The notes: a model not told the origin generated them from the letters alone. 64,000 bases of DNA from Enterobacter ludwigii (GCA_900068845.1 CEFQ01000010.1:601326-665325), one strand, 5' to 3'. Positions 52,625-63,602 are shown, counted from the stretch's first letter. Numbers and translations: made by a program.

Positions 52625-54826
52625 ATGCGCACTCTGCCTTTCAATCCCGGACTGAAACCGACGCTGTTGGCCGTAATGGTCAGCGCCGGTTGTTTGCCAG
52701 TGATGGCTGCTAACACCAACACCACAACACCCACTGACGCGAAAAACGAGCAGCAGACGCTAACCGTTACCGCGGCGCCGCAAACCGATTTCAAACCCGG
52801 CGGCGACGATCTGGTACCGGCTTACCTTGATGGACAGGTTGCACACGGCGGCCGACTCGGCATGCTGGGTGAGCAAAACGCCATGGATGTGCCGTTTAAC
52901 GTCATCGGTTTTACCTCGAAAATGATTCAGGACCAGCAGGCGCAAACCATCGGTGACGTGGTGCGCAACGATGCCGGCGTGCAGAATCTGAAAGGCTACG
53001 GCAACTTCGCTGAGAGCTATCGTATTCGTGGGTTCAAGCTGGATGGCGATGCCATGACCTATGGCGGCCTGGCAGGTATCGTGCCGCGTCAGGTGATGGA
53101 TGCCTCGTTGATTGATCGCGTGGAAATCTTCAAAGGGGCTAACGCCTTGTTGAACGGTTCGGCGGAGAGCGGCGTCGGCGGCATGATTAACCTCGAGCCG
53201 AAGCACGCTGATGATACGCCGCTGACGCGCATCGGCGTAGATTACACCTCCGGTTCACAAGTGGGCGGCACCGCGGATATTGGCCGCCGTTTTGGTGACA
53301 ATAACCAGTTTGGCGTCCGTCTGAATGCCGTTAACCGCGAAGGCGGCACTGAGGTGGATGGCGAGAAGAAACGCACTACCGCTGCGTCACTGGGGCTGGA
53401 TTATCGTGGCGACCGTCTGCGTACGTCGCTGGACGTTGGCTACCAGAAGAAAACCTTCCACGATGCGCGTAACGGCATCAATATCAGCGGCATCGATTTC
53501 ATTCCTGAGGTGCCCTCCAACACGAAAAATTACAGCCAGAACTGGGTATTCAGCGATATCGAGTCGGAATTTGGTCTGGCGAAAGCCGAATACGATCTCA
53601 CCGATCAGTGGACCGCCTATGCGGGCCTGGGCGCGCAACACACCCATGAAGTCGGCAACTACGGCATTCCGAAGATCCTCGATAGCGCGGGCAACGCCAC
53701 TATTGGCCGCTTCCGTACCAATCGCGTGCAGGACAACATGAGCGGCATGGTTGGCCTGCGTGGCGATTTCACCACCGGTCCAGTGACGCATAAAGTCAAT
53801 TTCGGCTATTCGGCGATGACCACGAACGCGAAAAACAGCTATCGCATGTCGTCGGGTAACGATGCCAGTGTGAATATTTATAATCCGCAGGATGTAGCTG
53901 AACCGGAGAGCATGTTCGCTGGTGGTGCTAAGTTCAGCGATCCGCTTACCACTTACCGTTCACGTTCGCAGGGCTACCTGCTGAGCGACACGCTGGGCTT
54001 CTTTGATGACACCTTGCTGGCCACCGTGGGTGCGCGTCATCAGAAAGTGGTGGTGCGTAATTACGGTTATGACGGTGTAGAAGATGCGGGCACACGTTTC
54101 GATAGCAGCCGCTGGCTGCCAGCGTACGGTTTGCTGTATAAAGCCACGCAAAATATCTCGCTGTATGCCAACCATACCGAATCACTCACGCCGGGCACTG
54201 CTGCGCCGTTTACCGCCAGCAACTACGGTAGCGTTACCGGCATTGTGCATGCTAAGCAGAACGAAGTGGGTGTGAAGGCGGACTTTGGCCGTATTGGCGG
54301 ATCGCTGGCGCTGTTTGAAATCAAACAGCCGGTGGGCGTGCTGAACAATTCGGTGTACCAACTGAATGGAGAGCAGCGTAACCGCGGCGTTGAGCTGAAT
54401 GTGTTTGGCGAACCGGTGCTGGGTCTGCGTCTGAACAGCAGTGCCACCTGGATCGATCCGGATATGACCAAAACCGGTGACAGCGATCAGGATGGCAAAA
54501 ACGCCATTGGCGTACCGCGCTTCACGGCGGCGCTGGGTGCTGAGTATGACATCAAACCCGTTGACGGTTTGACCGCCACAGCCTTGCTGAACTACACCGG
54601 TTCGCAGTATGCCAACCTGGCGAATACCACCAAGCTGGACGACTACACCACATTGGATTTAGGTCTGCGTTATCGCATGAAGGTTAACCAGAACGATATG
54701 GTGTGGCGCGTGGGCGTGGATAACGTTACCAATGAGAAATATTGGGCCAACGTTGATGACAGCGGCACCTATTTGTCTCAGGGCGAACCGCGCACGGTCA
54801 AGGTTTCACTGAGCTACGATTTCTAA
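52625..54826 (+). CDS. TonB-dependent siderophore receptor (FcuA/ferrichrome type)
   Basis: A 733-residue outer-membrane receptor. The signal peptide ends near PVMA (residue ~29), and a TonB-box-like segment (QQTLTVTA) lies near 45. A plug domain (MDVPFNVIGFTSKMI...RVEIFKGANALLNG) covers about 75-220, and the 22-strand barrel ends in the terminal aromatic signature KVSLSYDF. Sequence style suggests FcuA-like hydroxamate (ferrichrome) receptors, but the ligand is not certain. The ATG at 52625 has AGGGGA upstream. Confidence 0.88.
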   Translation: MRTLPFNPGLKPTLLAVMVSAGCLPVMAANTNTTTPTDAKNEQQTLTVTAAPQTDFKPGGDDLVPAYLDGQVAHGGRLGMLGEQNAMDVPFNVIGFTSKMIQDQQAQTIGDVVRNDAGVQNLKGYGNFAESYRIRGFKLDGDAMTYGGLAGIVPRQVMDASLIDRVEIFKGANALLNGSAESGVGGMINLEPKHADDTPLTRIGVDYTSGSQVGGTADIGRRFGDNNQFGVRLNAVNREGGTEVDGEKKRTTAASLGLDYRGDRLRTSLDVGYQKKTFHDARNGINISGIDFIPEVPSNTKNYSQNWVFSDIESEFGLAKAEYDLTDQWTAYAGLGAQHTHEVGNYGIPKILDSAGNATIGRFRTNRVQDNMSGMVGLRGDFTTGPVTHKVNFGYSAMTTNAKNSYRMSSGNDASVNIYNPQDVAEPESMFAGGAKFSDPLTTYRSRSQGYLLSDTLGFFDDTLLATVGARHQKVVVRNYGYDGVEDAGTRFDSSRWLPAYGLLYKATQNISLYANHTESLTPGTAAPFTASNYGSVTGIVHAKQNEVGVKADFGRIGGSLALFEIKQPVGVLNNSVYQLNGEQRNRGVELNVFGEPVLGLRLNSSATWIDPDMTKTGDSDQDGKNAIGVPRFTAALGAEYDIKPVDGLTATALLNYTGSQYANLANTTKLDDYTTLDLGLRYRMKVNQNDMVWRVGVDNVTNEKYWANVDDSGTYLSQGEPRTVKVSLSYDF

Positions 54827-54836
54827 TCAGTTCCTC

Positions 54837-54866
54837 ACGGGGCGGATTGACGCCCCGTTATTTCTT
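54837..54866 (+). terminator. Terminator of the TonB receptor gene
   Basis: Stem ACGGGGCG / CGCCCCGT (54837-54844, 54851-54858) with loop GATTGA, then TATTTCTT. It lies 10 nt past the stop. Confidence 0.8.
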
Positions 54867-54956
54867 CGCCAGAAATATTCCTGTACCTTACGGCACATTG
54901 CATTACACTCTGTGCGGCAATCCTGCGCGAAAACTCGCCTTTATCTTTGAGTCATC

Positions 54957-55100
54957 ATGAGTTCACCTGCACCACCAGACGACCACGACGAACCTTATCG
55001 GCAGCCGCTCGACGACGCGCTCTTCGCCATTGTGGTACTTGCAGTGACTTCGGTTACGCTGATAATCTTTGTCCTGATGATTACGCTGTGGATGAGCTAA
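54957..55100 (+). CDS. Small single-pass membrane protein (47 aa)
   Basis: A short open frame encoding a 47-residue protein. The N-terminus is acidic and Pro-rich (MSSPAPPDDHDEPYRQPLDD), followed by one strongly hydrophobic helix (FAIVVLAVTSVTLIIFVLMITLW). No strong Shine-Dalgarno is seen. I do not recognise a family. It pairs with the next small gene, 39 nt downstream, which has the same one-helix design. Confidence 0.6.
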   Translation: MSSPAPPDDHDEPYRQPLDDALFAIVVLAVTSVTLIIFVLMITLWMS

Positions 55101-55139
55101 GGTCAGCCCCGGGAAAAGGAAGTCTGCAAGGAGATGTCG

Positions 55140-55313
55140 ATGGAATCCAGAGATGACAAACTGATCGCCATAATTGGCCTGCTCTCCGCGTGCTTGATTG
55201 GCGTGGTGTTTCTCTTCACCATGACCTGGCTCACCGACGTGCGTCATCCCGCTGATCCTTCACTTGATGTGCAAACCTGTCCGCAAAAACTGACCACCAC
55301 GCAACAGTCTTAG
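55140..55313 (+). CDS. Small single-pass membrane protein (57 aa)
   Basis: A 57-residue protein starting MESRDDKLIAIIG, with one hydrophobic helix (about 7-30; LIAIIGLLSACLIGVVFLFTM) and a C-terminal soluble tail containing one cysteine. AAGGAG lies 6 nt before ATG 55140, a much better spacing than for the upstream ATG 55134. Its stop overlaps the stop of the convergent glycosidase-like gene. The family is unknown. Confidence 0.65.
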   Translation: MESRDDKLIAIIGLLSACLIGVVFLFTMTWLTDVRHPADPSLDVQTCPQKLTTTQQS

Positions 55314-56458
55314 CTTTTTGTCTGCCAGTTCTGCCACTTAATCTGCTGACTGCGCAACTCCAGCGCCAGCGCCTCATGCAGGGTACGATTGCCATTCGGA
55401 TCGCCGAGGCCAAACAGCGGCCCTGGTGACCGTCGATCGTCGGCCCACGCCGGATACTCCACCACCGGATAGAGCGAAATGCCCTCCAGCGCTACACCGT
55501 GCTCAAGCGCCAAACGCGCCTCTTCACTTATCTGACGCAGCCAGGGCGCTCGCGCATCTCCTTCGGCACCGGTTTCAGCCAGAATCATCGGGCGCTGATA
55601 GCGTTGCCAGCACTGGATGAGCAATCGGTGCAGCGGTTGGCGCGTTGGATGGTCGAGCGGAATGGTTTCGCCCGAGAAAAACCAGTGATTATCGGGATAG
55701 TAATTGAGACCAAGGATATCGAGAAAATCTTCACGACCGCCCAGTTCAGGTGCATCGCGTCCGCCAATCCAATCCCAGGCTTCAAACTGTGCCTGATGCT
55801 GCGCGTCGGCGTAAGGTTTGCTGTCAGGATTATCGGGATGCGTCGCGACTTGTACCAGCGGGTCGGTCAGTACAAAGCGGGCATCAGGATAGATCTCGCG
55901 AATGGCGTGCATCGCCGCCAGCGAGGCGCGGACGAGCTGGCGCTTCAGCTCGCGACCACGATCGCTGGCGTAAGGATCGAGCCAGGAGACATCAGCGCCA
56001 GCCCACGACCAGAATGAGATCTGATTGATCGGCGTGAAAAACGGCTTTTCAATACCTTCATCGCGCATCAGTTGCGCCATCGCGCGGGCGAAGCGTTCGA
56101 AGTGATCAACGAAGCCGGCTTTCCAGATATCCAGATGATTGGGATAGCCAAAGTGCGCCAGCTCCCAGATAATCTGCATATCGTGACGCGCCGCGGCGTG
56201 AACCATCGGCAGAAAGCTGCGCCAGTCATATTCGTTGGGTACGGCTTCAATCAGATGCCAGCGTGCGCCATCGCGCGCCGTGTGCAAACCTTCTTGCGCC
56301 AGTGCGGCATAATCTTTCTCCAGCAGCATGTCGTGACCGCTGCTGATCACCATATCCAGCCGACGTCCGCCCGCGCGACAGGCGGTTGAACAGGGAAAAC
56401 TGCCCTGAAAGAAACTGCGGAACAGCTGAGGGTGATGGCGTAGGGATGGCTGAGTCAT
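55310..56458 (-). CDS. GH1-like glycoside hydrolase family protein
   Basis: A 382-residue TIM-barrel protein resembling short beta-glucosidase-type (GH1/clan A) proteins. The beta-7 nucleophile strand is PMILAETGAEG (Glu near 295). At the beta-4 acid/base position, where GH1 enzymes have N-E-P, it reads TPINQIS, with Gln near 146. A strong aromatic pocket (ISFWSWAGADVSW, LNYYPDNHWFF) remains. It may be a hydrolase with changed mechanism or a sugar-binding relative. The ATG at 56458 has GGAG upstream. Confidence 0.7.
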   Translation of the reverse strand: MTQPSLRHHPQLFRSFFQGSFPCSTACRAGGRRLDMVISSGHDMLLEKDYAALAQEGLHTARDGARWHLIEAVPNEYDWRSFLPMVHAAARHDMQIIWELAHFGYPNHLDIWKAGFVDHFERFARAMAQLMRDEGIEKPFFTPINQISFWSWAGADVSWLDPYASDRGRELKRQLVRASLAAMHAIREIYPDARFVLTDPLVQVATHPDNPDSKPYADAQHQAQFEAWDWIGGRDAPELGGREDFLDILGLNYYPDNHWFFSGETIPLDHPTRQPLHRLLIQCWQRYQRPMILAETGAEGDARAPWLRQISEEARLALEHGVALEGISLYPVVEYPAWADDRRSPGPLFGLGDPNGNRTLHEALALELRSQQIKWQNWQTKS

Positions 56459-56611
56459 GATGCTCTCCTCACGGTGAACGCCGGATGCAGAACGCTTGGC
56501 TAAGTCTAGACTAAATTGACGTCGCGCCATCTGGCAGAAGAGGAAGCCTCCGATTGCCATTTTTCGCGCCGATACTAACAATAATAGGTCCACAGTCTTC
56601 AGGGATTCACT

Positions 56612-58075
56612 ATGAGTGAAGCAGCAACATCTTTGCCGTCCGAGGAACAACCGGGCAACGGACTGAAATTCAGTGTTGAGGCGCGCTGCGCCCGGCATCC
56701 GGGCATGAGCGGCATTCATCCGCTCAACGATGGGTTAGACGCCTTTGCTGCGCGCTATCAAATGATGAGCATGGCGCAGCACACCATCGATGTGCAGTAC
56801 TACATTTGGCACAACGACATGTCCGGCCGCTTGCTGTTCAGCGCATTGCTGGACGCTGCCGAGCGCGGGGTGAAGGTGCGATTGTTGCTGGATGACAACA
56901 ACACGCCAGGTTTGGATGAAACACTGGCGGAACTTGATCGCCACGCCAATATTGCCGTGCGGCTGTTCAATCCGTTCTCGTTCCGCACGCTACGCGCGCT
57001 CGGTTATCTCACCGATTTTTCCCGCCTCAACCGGCGTATGCACAATAAGAGCCTGACGGTGGATGGTGCAGCCACGCTGGTGGGCGGGCGCAATATCGGC
57101 GACGAATATTTTGGAACCGGCGATGAACCGCTGTTTACCGATCTTGATGTGCTGGCGATTGGTCCGGTGGTGGACGAAGTAACGCAGGATTTCGATCGTT
57201 ACTGGCGCAGCAAAGCGGTGTCGTCGCTACGTAAGGTGGTTGACGTAAGCGGCGATACGCATCAGGCGGTGCGCTTGCCGCAAGAGTGGCAGCAGAGTGA
57301 AGCGGTGGAACGCTATCTGGCGCGGCTGGAGCATTCGTCATTTATCAGCCAGATGGCGCAGGGCGAACTGGAGATGACGTGGGCAGAATCGCGCCTGCTA
57401 AGCGACGATCCACGTAAAGGGCTCGGCAAGGCGAAACGCCGTAGTTTGCTGCCGCAGCGCATGCTGGAAGTGATCGGCACGCCGCAGCAGCAGTTTGATA
57501 TCATCTCGGCCTACTTTGTCCCAACGCGTTCGGGCGTAGCGCAGTTGCTGGCGCTGAAGCGGCGCGGCGTAAAAATTACCATACTCACCAATTCACTGGC
57601 TGCCAATGATGTGACGGTGGTGCACGCCGGTTATGCACGCTGGCGCAAAAAACTGCTGCGCCACGGCATCGCGCTGTATGAACTGAAGCCGCAGGATAAT
57701 CCGCAAAGTGCGCCACACGATCGCGGTATTACCGGTAATTCCGGTTCCAGTTTGCATGCCAAAACCTTCACCGTAGACAATCGCAAAGTGTTTATCGGAT
57801 CGTTTAATTTCGATCCGCGTTCCGCCATGCTGAATACCGAAATGGGTTTGGTGATTGAGAGCGAAACCCTGGCACAGCAAACCCATCAGCGCTTTATTGC
57901 CGGGATGCGCCATCGTGCCTGGACGCTGCGTCTGGATAAGTGGGGACGCGTCAACTGGGTGGAGTTTGCTAACGAGCAGGGCGAAGTCGTGCATAAACAC
58001 GAACCGCAGTGCACGCTGCTTCAGCGCTTGCTGGTACGATTGGTGTGGCGCTTGCCGGTTGAGTGGTTGCTTTAA
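56612..58075 (+). CDS. clsC: Cardiolipin synthase ClsC (phospholipase D family)
   Basis: A 487-residue PLD-superfamily enzyme with two HKD-type motifs, MHNKSLTVDG (about 143) and LHAKTFTVDN (about 382), each followed by Gly-Gly/Ser-rich N/E residues. It closely resembles E. coli ClsC (YmdC), which makes cardiolipin from phosphatidylethanolamine and phosphatidylglycerol. Its place next to opgC is as in E. coli. E. coli ymdB, the usual partner gene upstream, is not here. Confidence 0.92.
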   Translation: MSEAATSLPSEEQPGNGLKFSVEARCARHPGMSGIHPLNDGLDAFAARYQMMSMAQHTIDVQYYIWHNDMSGRLLFSALLDAAERGVKVRLLLDDNNTPGLDETLAELDRHANIAVRLFNPFSFRTLRALGYLTDFSRLNRRMHNKSLTVDGAATLVGGRNIGDEYFGTGDEPLFTDLDVLAIGPVVDEVTQDFDRYWRSKAVSSLRKVVDVSGDTHQAVRLPQEWQQSEAVERYLARLEHSSFISQMAQGELEMTWAESRLLSDDPRKGLGKAKRRSLLPQRMLEVIGTPQQQFDIISAYFVPTRSGVAQLLALKRRGVKITILTNSLAANDVTVVHAGYARWRKKLLRHGIALYELKPQDNPQSAPHDRGITGNSGSSLHAKTFTVDNRKVFIGSFNFDPRSAMLNTEMGLVIESETLAQQTHQRFIAGMRHRAWTLRLDKWGRVNWVEFANEQGEVVHKHEPQCTLLQRLLVRLVWRLPVEWLL

Positions 58076-58102
58076 ATAAAACGGGCCAGCTTAGCTGGCC
58101 CG
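58074..58102 (-). terminator. Terminator of opgC
   Basis: Perfect 9-bp stem CGGGCCAGC / GCTGGCCCG (58082-58090, 58094-58102) with a 3-nt loop, then TTTTATTT on the minus strand. It also lies at the end of convergent clsC. Confidence 0.85.
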
Positions 58103-58106
58103 AATA

Positions 58107-59231
58107 TCATTTACGTTGCGGCTTACCGGAGAACAGGAAGCGCAGCAGCGGAATGCGCAGATGAATTTCATATAACGTGAAAGCGACGCCAAACACCATC
58201 AGCAAGCCGACGAAGAAGCCGAGCGTGTTGTTGCCAATGTGCGGCGTGATGTAGATGCCGTACAAAATGGTCAGCGGATGGTGCACCAGATAGATGAACA
58301 GTGAGGCATTCACCAGATACATGATGCGCGGCGAATGGCTGTTCAGCAGCTTGTGTCCGAAGCTAAAACAGACGTTTAGCATGCATAACCCCATCAGCGT
58401 CGAAATGATCATATCCAGCTCATACAGCCAACCTTCACCGCTGCTGTAACGCTGATTCAGGCTGTAAGCGATGAATACTGCAATAGCGCCAAAGCACATC
58501 ACCGGATTAAAGCGCACAAACAGTGCTTTCAACGCTTGATGTTTCCAGCTCAGCGCGCCCAGCATAAAGAAGGGCAGGAACGTCAACGTCTGCATGACGG
58601 CAATACTGAACAGACCATCGGCAAAAACGGCCGGTGCCAGCGTAAACAGCACGCGGCGGAACAAGCACCACATCAGGGCATAACCCAACAGCGCCAGCGT
58701 TAATTTGCCCCAACCGACGTGCTGATAATCAATGCGGCGCTGCTGTTTGCCAAGCCAGCGAAACGTCAGCATGCCTAACGTAGTCAGAATCACCAGTACC
58801 AATAAAAACCACAGGTGCGAGATCAGTTCCCACATCAAGGTGTTGTACTTGTCGTACAAGGAGAAACTGTTCCAGTCGCCAATTTTATCGGTGAGATTTT
58901 TCACCATGAAGAATTGCGGCAACGTAATCAGGGGAACAGCAGTCAAAAGGGGAATGCCGACGCGCTCCAGACGGACTTTGAGCCAGCGCTGCGGCTGGTA
59001 ACGTAAGTAGAGCATGTAGGAAAAATAGCCTGAGATTACAAAGAACACCTGCATGCGGAAGGCGTGGATAAAGTCGTTCAACACCGTTAACCACATTGAG
59101 GCGTCAGGACTGTTCACCGCCCATTTTTGCGTAGAGTAAATCAGTGAGACGTGAAAAGGCACGCCTAATAACATTAAATACGCTCGAATCGAGTCGAGGA
59201 AATATTCACGTTCGGGTTTAGCTGAACTCAT
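58107..59231 (-). CDS. opgC: Glucans biosynthesis protein OpgC (succinyltransferase)
   Basis: A 374-residue acyltransferase-3 membrane protein with about ten helices; the start REYFLDSIRAYLMLLGVPFHVSLIY is typical of the family. OpgC adds succinyl groups to osmoregulated periplasmic glucans. It is divergent from opgGH, as in E. coli. Confidence 0.94.
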   Translation of the reverse strand: MSSAKPEREYFLDSIRAYLMLLGVPFHVSLIYSTQKWAVNSPDASMWLTVLNDFIHAFRMQVFFVISGYFSYMLYLRYQPQRWLKVRLERVGIPLLTAVPLITLPQFFMVKNLTDKIGDWNSFSLYDKYNTLMWELISHLWFLLVLVILTTLGMLTFRWLGKQQRRIDYQHVGWGKLTLALLGYALMWCLFRRVLFTLAPAVFADGLFSIAVMQTLTFLPFFMLGALSWKHQALKALFVRFNPVMCFGAIAVFIAYSLNQRYSSGEGWLYELDMIISTLMGLCMLNVCFSFGHKLLNSHSPRIMYLVNASLFIYLVHHPLTILYGIYITPHIGNNTLGFFVGLLMVFGVAFTLYEIHLRIPLLRFLFSGKPQRK

Positions 59232-59479
59232 AATCTTCCAATAGTCAGTTTACTTGCCGGTTTCGCCCTGAAACCGGATTATGCCGAAGGAAAATTCTAC
59301 CGGCTGTAAACAGGGTATACTATCAGGTGAATCTGTATGTGATTTTGCAGGGTTTAATTATCCGAAAAGCACACTTTCAGCTTACAAATCAGCGGAACAA
59401 TCTATTACATACGCTGTCGGAAAACCGAATAATCCTTTAAGATAATCGGGTTTGATCTAAGCACACGAAAGGGGGGGAT

Positions 59480-61045
59480 GTGCTGAATAATGTGAATAAT
59501 AAAGTGGGACTGGTAAAGATGCGCTGGGTAGGCGCGGCAGTTCTGCTGGCTATGTATGCCAACAATAGTTGGGCGTTTAACATTGATGATGTTGCAAAAC
59601 AAGCCAAGGCGTTGGCAGGGAAAAGTTTCGAAGCGCCAAAAAGCAATTTACCCTCTCAGTTTCGTGAAATGAAGTTTGCTGACTACCAGCAGATCCAGTT
59701 TAACCACGACAAAGCTTATTGGGGCAAACTGCGCACGCCGTTTAAGCTTGAGTTCTATCATCAGGGCATGTATTTCGATACGCCGGTGAAAATTAACGAA
59801 GTCACGGCGTCTTCAGTACGTGAAATTAAATATAACCCTGACTACTTCAATTTCGGCAACGTAAAACACGATGCTGACTCAGTCAAAAACCTCGGCTTTG
59901 CTGGGTTTAAGGTGTTGTATCCTTTAAATAAAAAGGGCAAAGACGACGAGATCACCAGCTTCCTCGGCGCCAGCTATTTCCGTGTGATTGGCGAAGGCCA
60001 GGTATACGGTCTTTCGGCGCGCGGTTTGGCGATTGACACCGCCTTGCCGTCAGGCGAAGAGTTCCCGCGCTTTAAAGAGTTCTGGATTGAACGTCCAAAA
60101 CCGCAGGATAAACAGCTGGTGATTTATGCGCTGCTGGATTCGCCACGTGCGTCCGGAGCCTATCGCTTCACCATCCATCCTGGCAAAGAATCAACGGTTG
60201 ATGTGCAATCGAAAGTTTACCTGCGTGACAACGTCGGCAAACTGGGCGTGGCGCCGCTGACCAGCATGTTCCTGTTCGGTGCGAACCAGCCATCGCCGGT
60301 GACCAACTTCCGTTCAGAGCTGCACGATTCGAATGGTCTTTCAATTCATGCCGGTAACGGTGAATGGATTTGGCGTCCGCTGAATAACCCGAAACATCTG
60401 GCGGTCAGCACCTTTACTGTAGAGAACCCGAAAGGCTTTGGTCTGCTGCAGCGCTCGCGTGATTTCAGCCGTTTCCAGGATCTCGACGATCGCTACGACC
60501 TGCGCCCAAGTGGCTGGGTTGAGCCGCAAGGTGATTGGGGTAAAGGCCGCGTTGAACTGGTAGAGATTCCCACTGCGGATGAAACCAACGACAACATCGT
60601 TGCGTTCTGGACGCCGGAAAAACTGCCAGAGCCAGGCAAAGAGATGAACTTCCAGTATCGCCTGCATTTCACGCGCGATGAAAATCAGCTGCACTCAGAC
60701 GATATCGCCTGGGTGAAAGACACGCTGCGTTCAGCCGGTGATGTGAAGCAGTCGAATCTGGTACGTCAGCCAGACGGCTCAATCGCCTTCACTGTAGATT
60801 TCGTTGGCAAAGCGATGAGCAAGCTGCCGGAAGATACGCAAGTGGCACCGCAGGTGAGCGTGGGTAATAACGCTGACGTGGTTGAGCAGAGTGTGCGCTA
60901 CAACCCGGTGACCAAGGGCTGGCGTCTGGTGTTGCGTCTGCGAGTGAAAGATAACAAGCAGCCGACTGAGATGCGTGCGGCGCTGGTGAGCGGCGACAAG
61001 ACATTGACGGAAACCTGGAGCTATCAGCTACCTGCCAATGAATAA
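59480..61045 (+). CDS. opgG: Glucans biosynthesis protein OpgG
   Basis: A 521-residue periplasmic protein needed for branching/processing of osmoregulated periplasmic glucans, very close to E. coli OpgG (511 aa) through its end [11 protein letters not shown]. The signal peptide core is [19 protein letters not shown]. The start is uncertain. GTG 59480, very close to a G-rich Shine-Dalgarno (59471-59477), gives this length; GTG 59492 and ATG 59519 are in frame, and ATG 59519 best matches the E. coli N-terminus. It overlaps opgH by 8 nt. Confidence 0.93.
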   Translation: MLNNVNNKVGLVKMRWVGAAVLLAMYANNSWAFNIDDVAKQAKALAGKSFEAPKSNLPSQFREMKFADYQQIQFNHDKAYWGKLRTPFKLEFYHQGMYFDTPVKINEVTASSVREIKYNPDYFNFGNVKHDADSVKNLGFAGFKVLYPLNKKGKDDEITSFLGASYFRVIGEGQVYGLSARGLAIDTALPSGEEFPRFKEFWIERPKPQDKQLVIYALLDSPRASGAYRFTIHPGKESTVDVQSKVYLRDNVGKLGVAPLTSMFLFGANQPSPVTNFRSELHDSNGLSIHAGNGEWIWRPLNNPKHLAVSTFTVENPKGFGLLQRSRDFSRFQDLDDRYDLRPSGWVEPQGDWGKGRVELVEIPTADETNDNIVAFWTPEKLPEPGKEMNFQYRLHFTRDENQLHSDDIAWVKDTLRSAGDVKQSNLVRQPDGSIAFTVDFVGKAMSKLPEDTQVAPQVSVGNNADVVEQSVRYNPVTKGWRLVLRLRVKDNKQPTEMRAALVSGDKTLTETWSYQLPANE

Positions 61046-63587
61046 ATCGATATTTCTACCTCAATCTTACGTGGAGGCTCTGCCGCTAGATGCGGCAGGG
61101 CGCGCCCGTCTGAGCGATTCACTCCAGAATGCCCAGGCGTTCCACGCTATTCATACGTCGCTGGGGCAGGATAACGCCGCCAGCGAGCGCCCGGATGATG
61201 CGCCGCTGAAATCGGTGTCATCCCGTGTGCAAATGGCCTGGCCGGACTCATTGGCTGATGGTCAGCAACTGAGCAAGGATTATCTCGACCGCACCACGCT
61301 AAAGGCGATGCCGAAGGTGAAGCGCTCGTTGATGTTCCCGGAAATCTGGCGCACCAATCCGATTGCGCGCGCCTGGGATTCCCTACGCGGCCAGAAATCT
61401 ACGCCACGTTATGCCACTGTTGAAGAGCAGAAAAACGAAGATAAATGGCGCCATGTAGGATCGGTACGTCGTTACGTGCTGCTGATTCTGACGATTCTGC
61501 AGACCGTGGTGGCGACCTGGTACATGAAAACCATTCTACCGTATCAGGGCTGGACACTGATCGATCCTATCGAGATGTTCAACCAGAACTGGTTGCAGTC
61601 GGTTGAACTGATTCTGCCGTACATTCTGCAGACCGGGATTCTGTTCCTCTTTGCCATCCTGTTCTGTTGGGTTTCAGCCGGTTTCTGGACCGCGTTGATG
61701 GGCTTCCTGCAGTTGCTGATTGGTCGTGATAAATACAGTATTTCGTATTCAACCACCGGCGATGAACCGCTTAATCCGGAACATCGTACTGCGTTGATCA
61801 TGCCGATCTGTAATGAAGACGTAGAACGTGTGTTTGCGGGCCTGCGTGCGACCTGGGAATCGGTTAAACGTACCGGTAATGCCGAACACTTCGACGTTTA
61901 CATTCTGAGTGACAGCTACGACGCGGATATCGCTATCGCCGAGCAGAAAGCCTGGATGGAACTGGTACGTGATGTCGGTGGCGCGGGCAAGATTTTCTAT
62001 CGTCGTCGTCGTCGTCGTGTGAAGCGTAAAAGCGGTAACATCGATGACTTCTGCCGACGCTGGGGCGTCAACTACAGCTATATGGTGGTGCTGGACGCCG
62101 ACAGCGTGATGAGCGGTGAGTGTCTCACCGGTCTGGTACGTATGATGGAGGCTAACCCGAACGCCGGTATTATTCAGTCGTCGCCGAAAGCGTCTGGCAT
62201 GGATACGCTGTATGCCCGTTGCCAGCAGTTTGCTACGCGTGTGTACGGTCCGCTGTTCACCGCCGGTCTGCACTTCTGGCAGTTAGGTGAATCACACTAT
62301 TGGGGCCATAACGCCATCATTCGTGTGCAGCCGTTCATTGAGCACTGTGCGCTGGCACCGCTGCCGGGTGAAGGTTCGTTCGCCGGTTCGATTCTGTCGC
62401 ATGACTTCGTTGAAGCGGCACTGATGCGTCGTGCCGGTTGGGGCGTATGGATTGCGTACGATCTGCCAGGTTCTTATGAAGAGCTGCCACCGAACCTGCT
62501 GGATGAGCTGAAGCGTGACCGCCGCTGGTGTCACGGTAACCTGATGAACTTCCGTCTGTTCCTGGTAAAAGGGATGCATCCGGTTCACCGTGCGGTGTTC
62601 CTGACAGGCGTGATGTCTTATCTGTCTGCGCCGTTGTGGTTCATGTTCCTTGCGCTGTCAACCGCCTTGCAGGTGGTGCATACGCTCATGGAGCCGACCT
62701 ACTTCCTGCAACCACGTCAGCTGTTCCCGGTATGGCCGCAGTGGCGTCCCGATTTGGCGATAGCATTGTTCTCAACGACACTGGTGCTGCTGTTCCTGCC
62801 GAAGTTGTTGAGTGTGGTGCTGATTTGGTGCAAAGGAGCGAAACCTTACGGTGGCGCCATCCGCTTGTTCTGCTCGTTGATTCTGGAAATGCTGTTCTCG
62901 GTGCTGCTGGCGCCGGTGCGCATGCTGTTCCACACCGTGTTCGTGGTCAGTGCGTTCCTCGGTTGGGAAGTGGTGTGGAATTCACCGCAGCGTGATGATG
63001 ATGCTACGCCGTGGAGCGAAGCTTTCCGTCGCCATGGTTCACAGATGCTGTTAGGTCTGGTGTGGGCAGGCGGCATGGGCTTCCTCGATCTGAACTTCCT
63101 GTGGTGGTTGTCGCCAATCGTCTTCTCGCTGATCCTGTCGCCATTTGTGTCGGTGATGTCGAGCCGCGCGACGGTGGGGCAGAAGAGTAAAAACGCCAAA
63201 CTATTCCTGATTCCGGAAGAGTATGAGCCACCGAAAGAGCTGGTCGATACCGATCACTACTTGCAGATCAACCGTCAACGCGCGCTGAAAAATGGCTTTA
63301 TGCATGCGCTGTTTAACCCAGCGTTCAATGCTCTGGCGACGGCAATGGCAACATCGCGACATAAGCAGAGTGATTTGCTGGACCATGCACGCGATCGTCG
63401 TGTTGATCAGGCTCTGAGTGATGCGCCAGAAAAACTGAATCGTGAGCAGCGTTTGCAGCTGATCAGCGATCCGGTGGTGCTGGCTCGTGTTCACTCACGC
63501 TTGTGGGAAAGCGCGGACAAATATCATCAGTGGGTGGAAAGCTATCAGAAGCTGAAGCTCAATCCGGAAGCGCTGCCACAGCGCTGA
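61038..63587 (+). CDS. opgH: Glucans biosynthesis glucosyltransferase OpgH
   Basis: An 849-residue inner-membrane GT2 enzyme that makes the beta-1,2-glucan backbone from UDP-glucose. About eight membrane helices surround a cytosolic catalytic domain with [12 protein letters not shown] and the RDRRWCHGN (QxxRW-like) motif. The long N-terminal cytosolic extension (~140 residues) is the part that in E. coli binds FtsZ when UDP-glucose is high. The arginine run after KIFY is conserved in the family. Confidence 0.96.
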   Translation: MNKSIFLPQSYVEALPLDAAGRARLSDSLQNAQAFHAIHTSLGQDNAASERPDDAPLKSVSSRVQMAWPDSLADGQQLSKDYLDRTTLKAMPKVKRSLMFPEIWRTNPIARAWDSLRGQKSTPRYATVEEQKNEDKWRHVGSVRRYVLLILTILQTVVATWYMKTILPYQGWTLIDPIEMFNQNWLQSVELILPYILQTGILFLFAILFCWVSAGFWTALMGFLQLLIGRDKYSISYSTTGDEPLNPEHRTALIMPICNEDVERVFAGLRATWESVKRTGNAEHFDVYILSDSYDADIAIAEQKAWMELVRDVGGAGKIFYRRRRRRVKRKSGNIDDFCRRWGVNYSYMVVLDADSVMSGECLTGLVRMMEANPNAGIIQSSPKASGMDTLYARCQQFATRVYGPLFTAGLHFWQLGESHYWGHNAIIRVQPFIEHCALAPLPGEGSFAGSILSHDFVEAALMRRAGWGVWIAYDLPGSYEELPPNLLDELKRDRRWCHGNLMNFRLFLVKGMHPVHRAVFLTGVMSYLSAPLWFMFLALSTALQVVHTLMEPTYFLQPRQLFPVWPQWRPDLAIALFSTTLVLLFLPKLLSVVLIWCKGAKPYGGAIRLFCSLILEMLFSVLLAPVRMLFHTVFVVSAFLGWEVVWNSPQRDDDATPWSEAFRRHGSQMLLGLVWAGGMGFLDLNFLWWLSPIVFSLILSPFVSVMSSRATVGQKSKNAKLFLIPEEYEPPKELVDTDHYLQINRQRALKNGFMHALFNPAFNALATAMATSRHKQSDLLDHARDRRVDQALSDAPEKLNREQRLQLISDPVVLARVHSRLWESADKYHQWVESYQKLKLNPEALPQR

Positions 63588-63602
63588 GGATGAGAGAGTG
63601 AA

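Noticed and set aside
61999-62018. CGT trinucleotide run (possible microsatellite)
   Set aside because: It encodes the conserved arginine stretch of OpgH, which is present in E. coli OpgH too.
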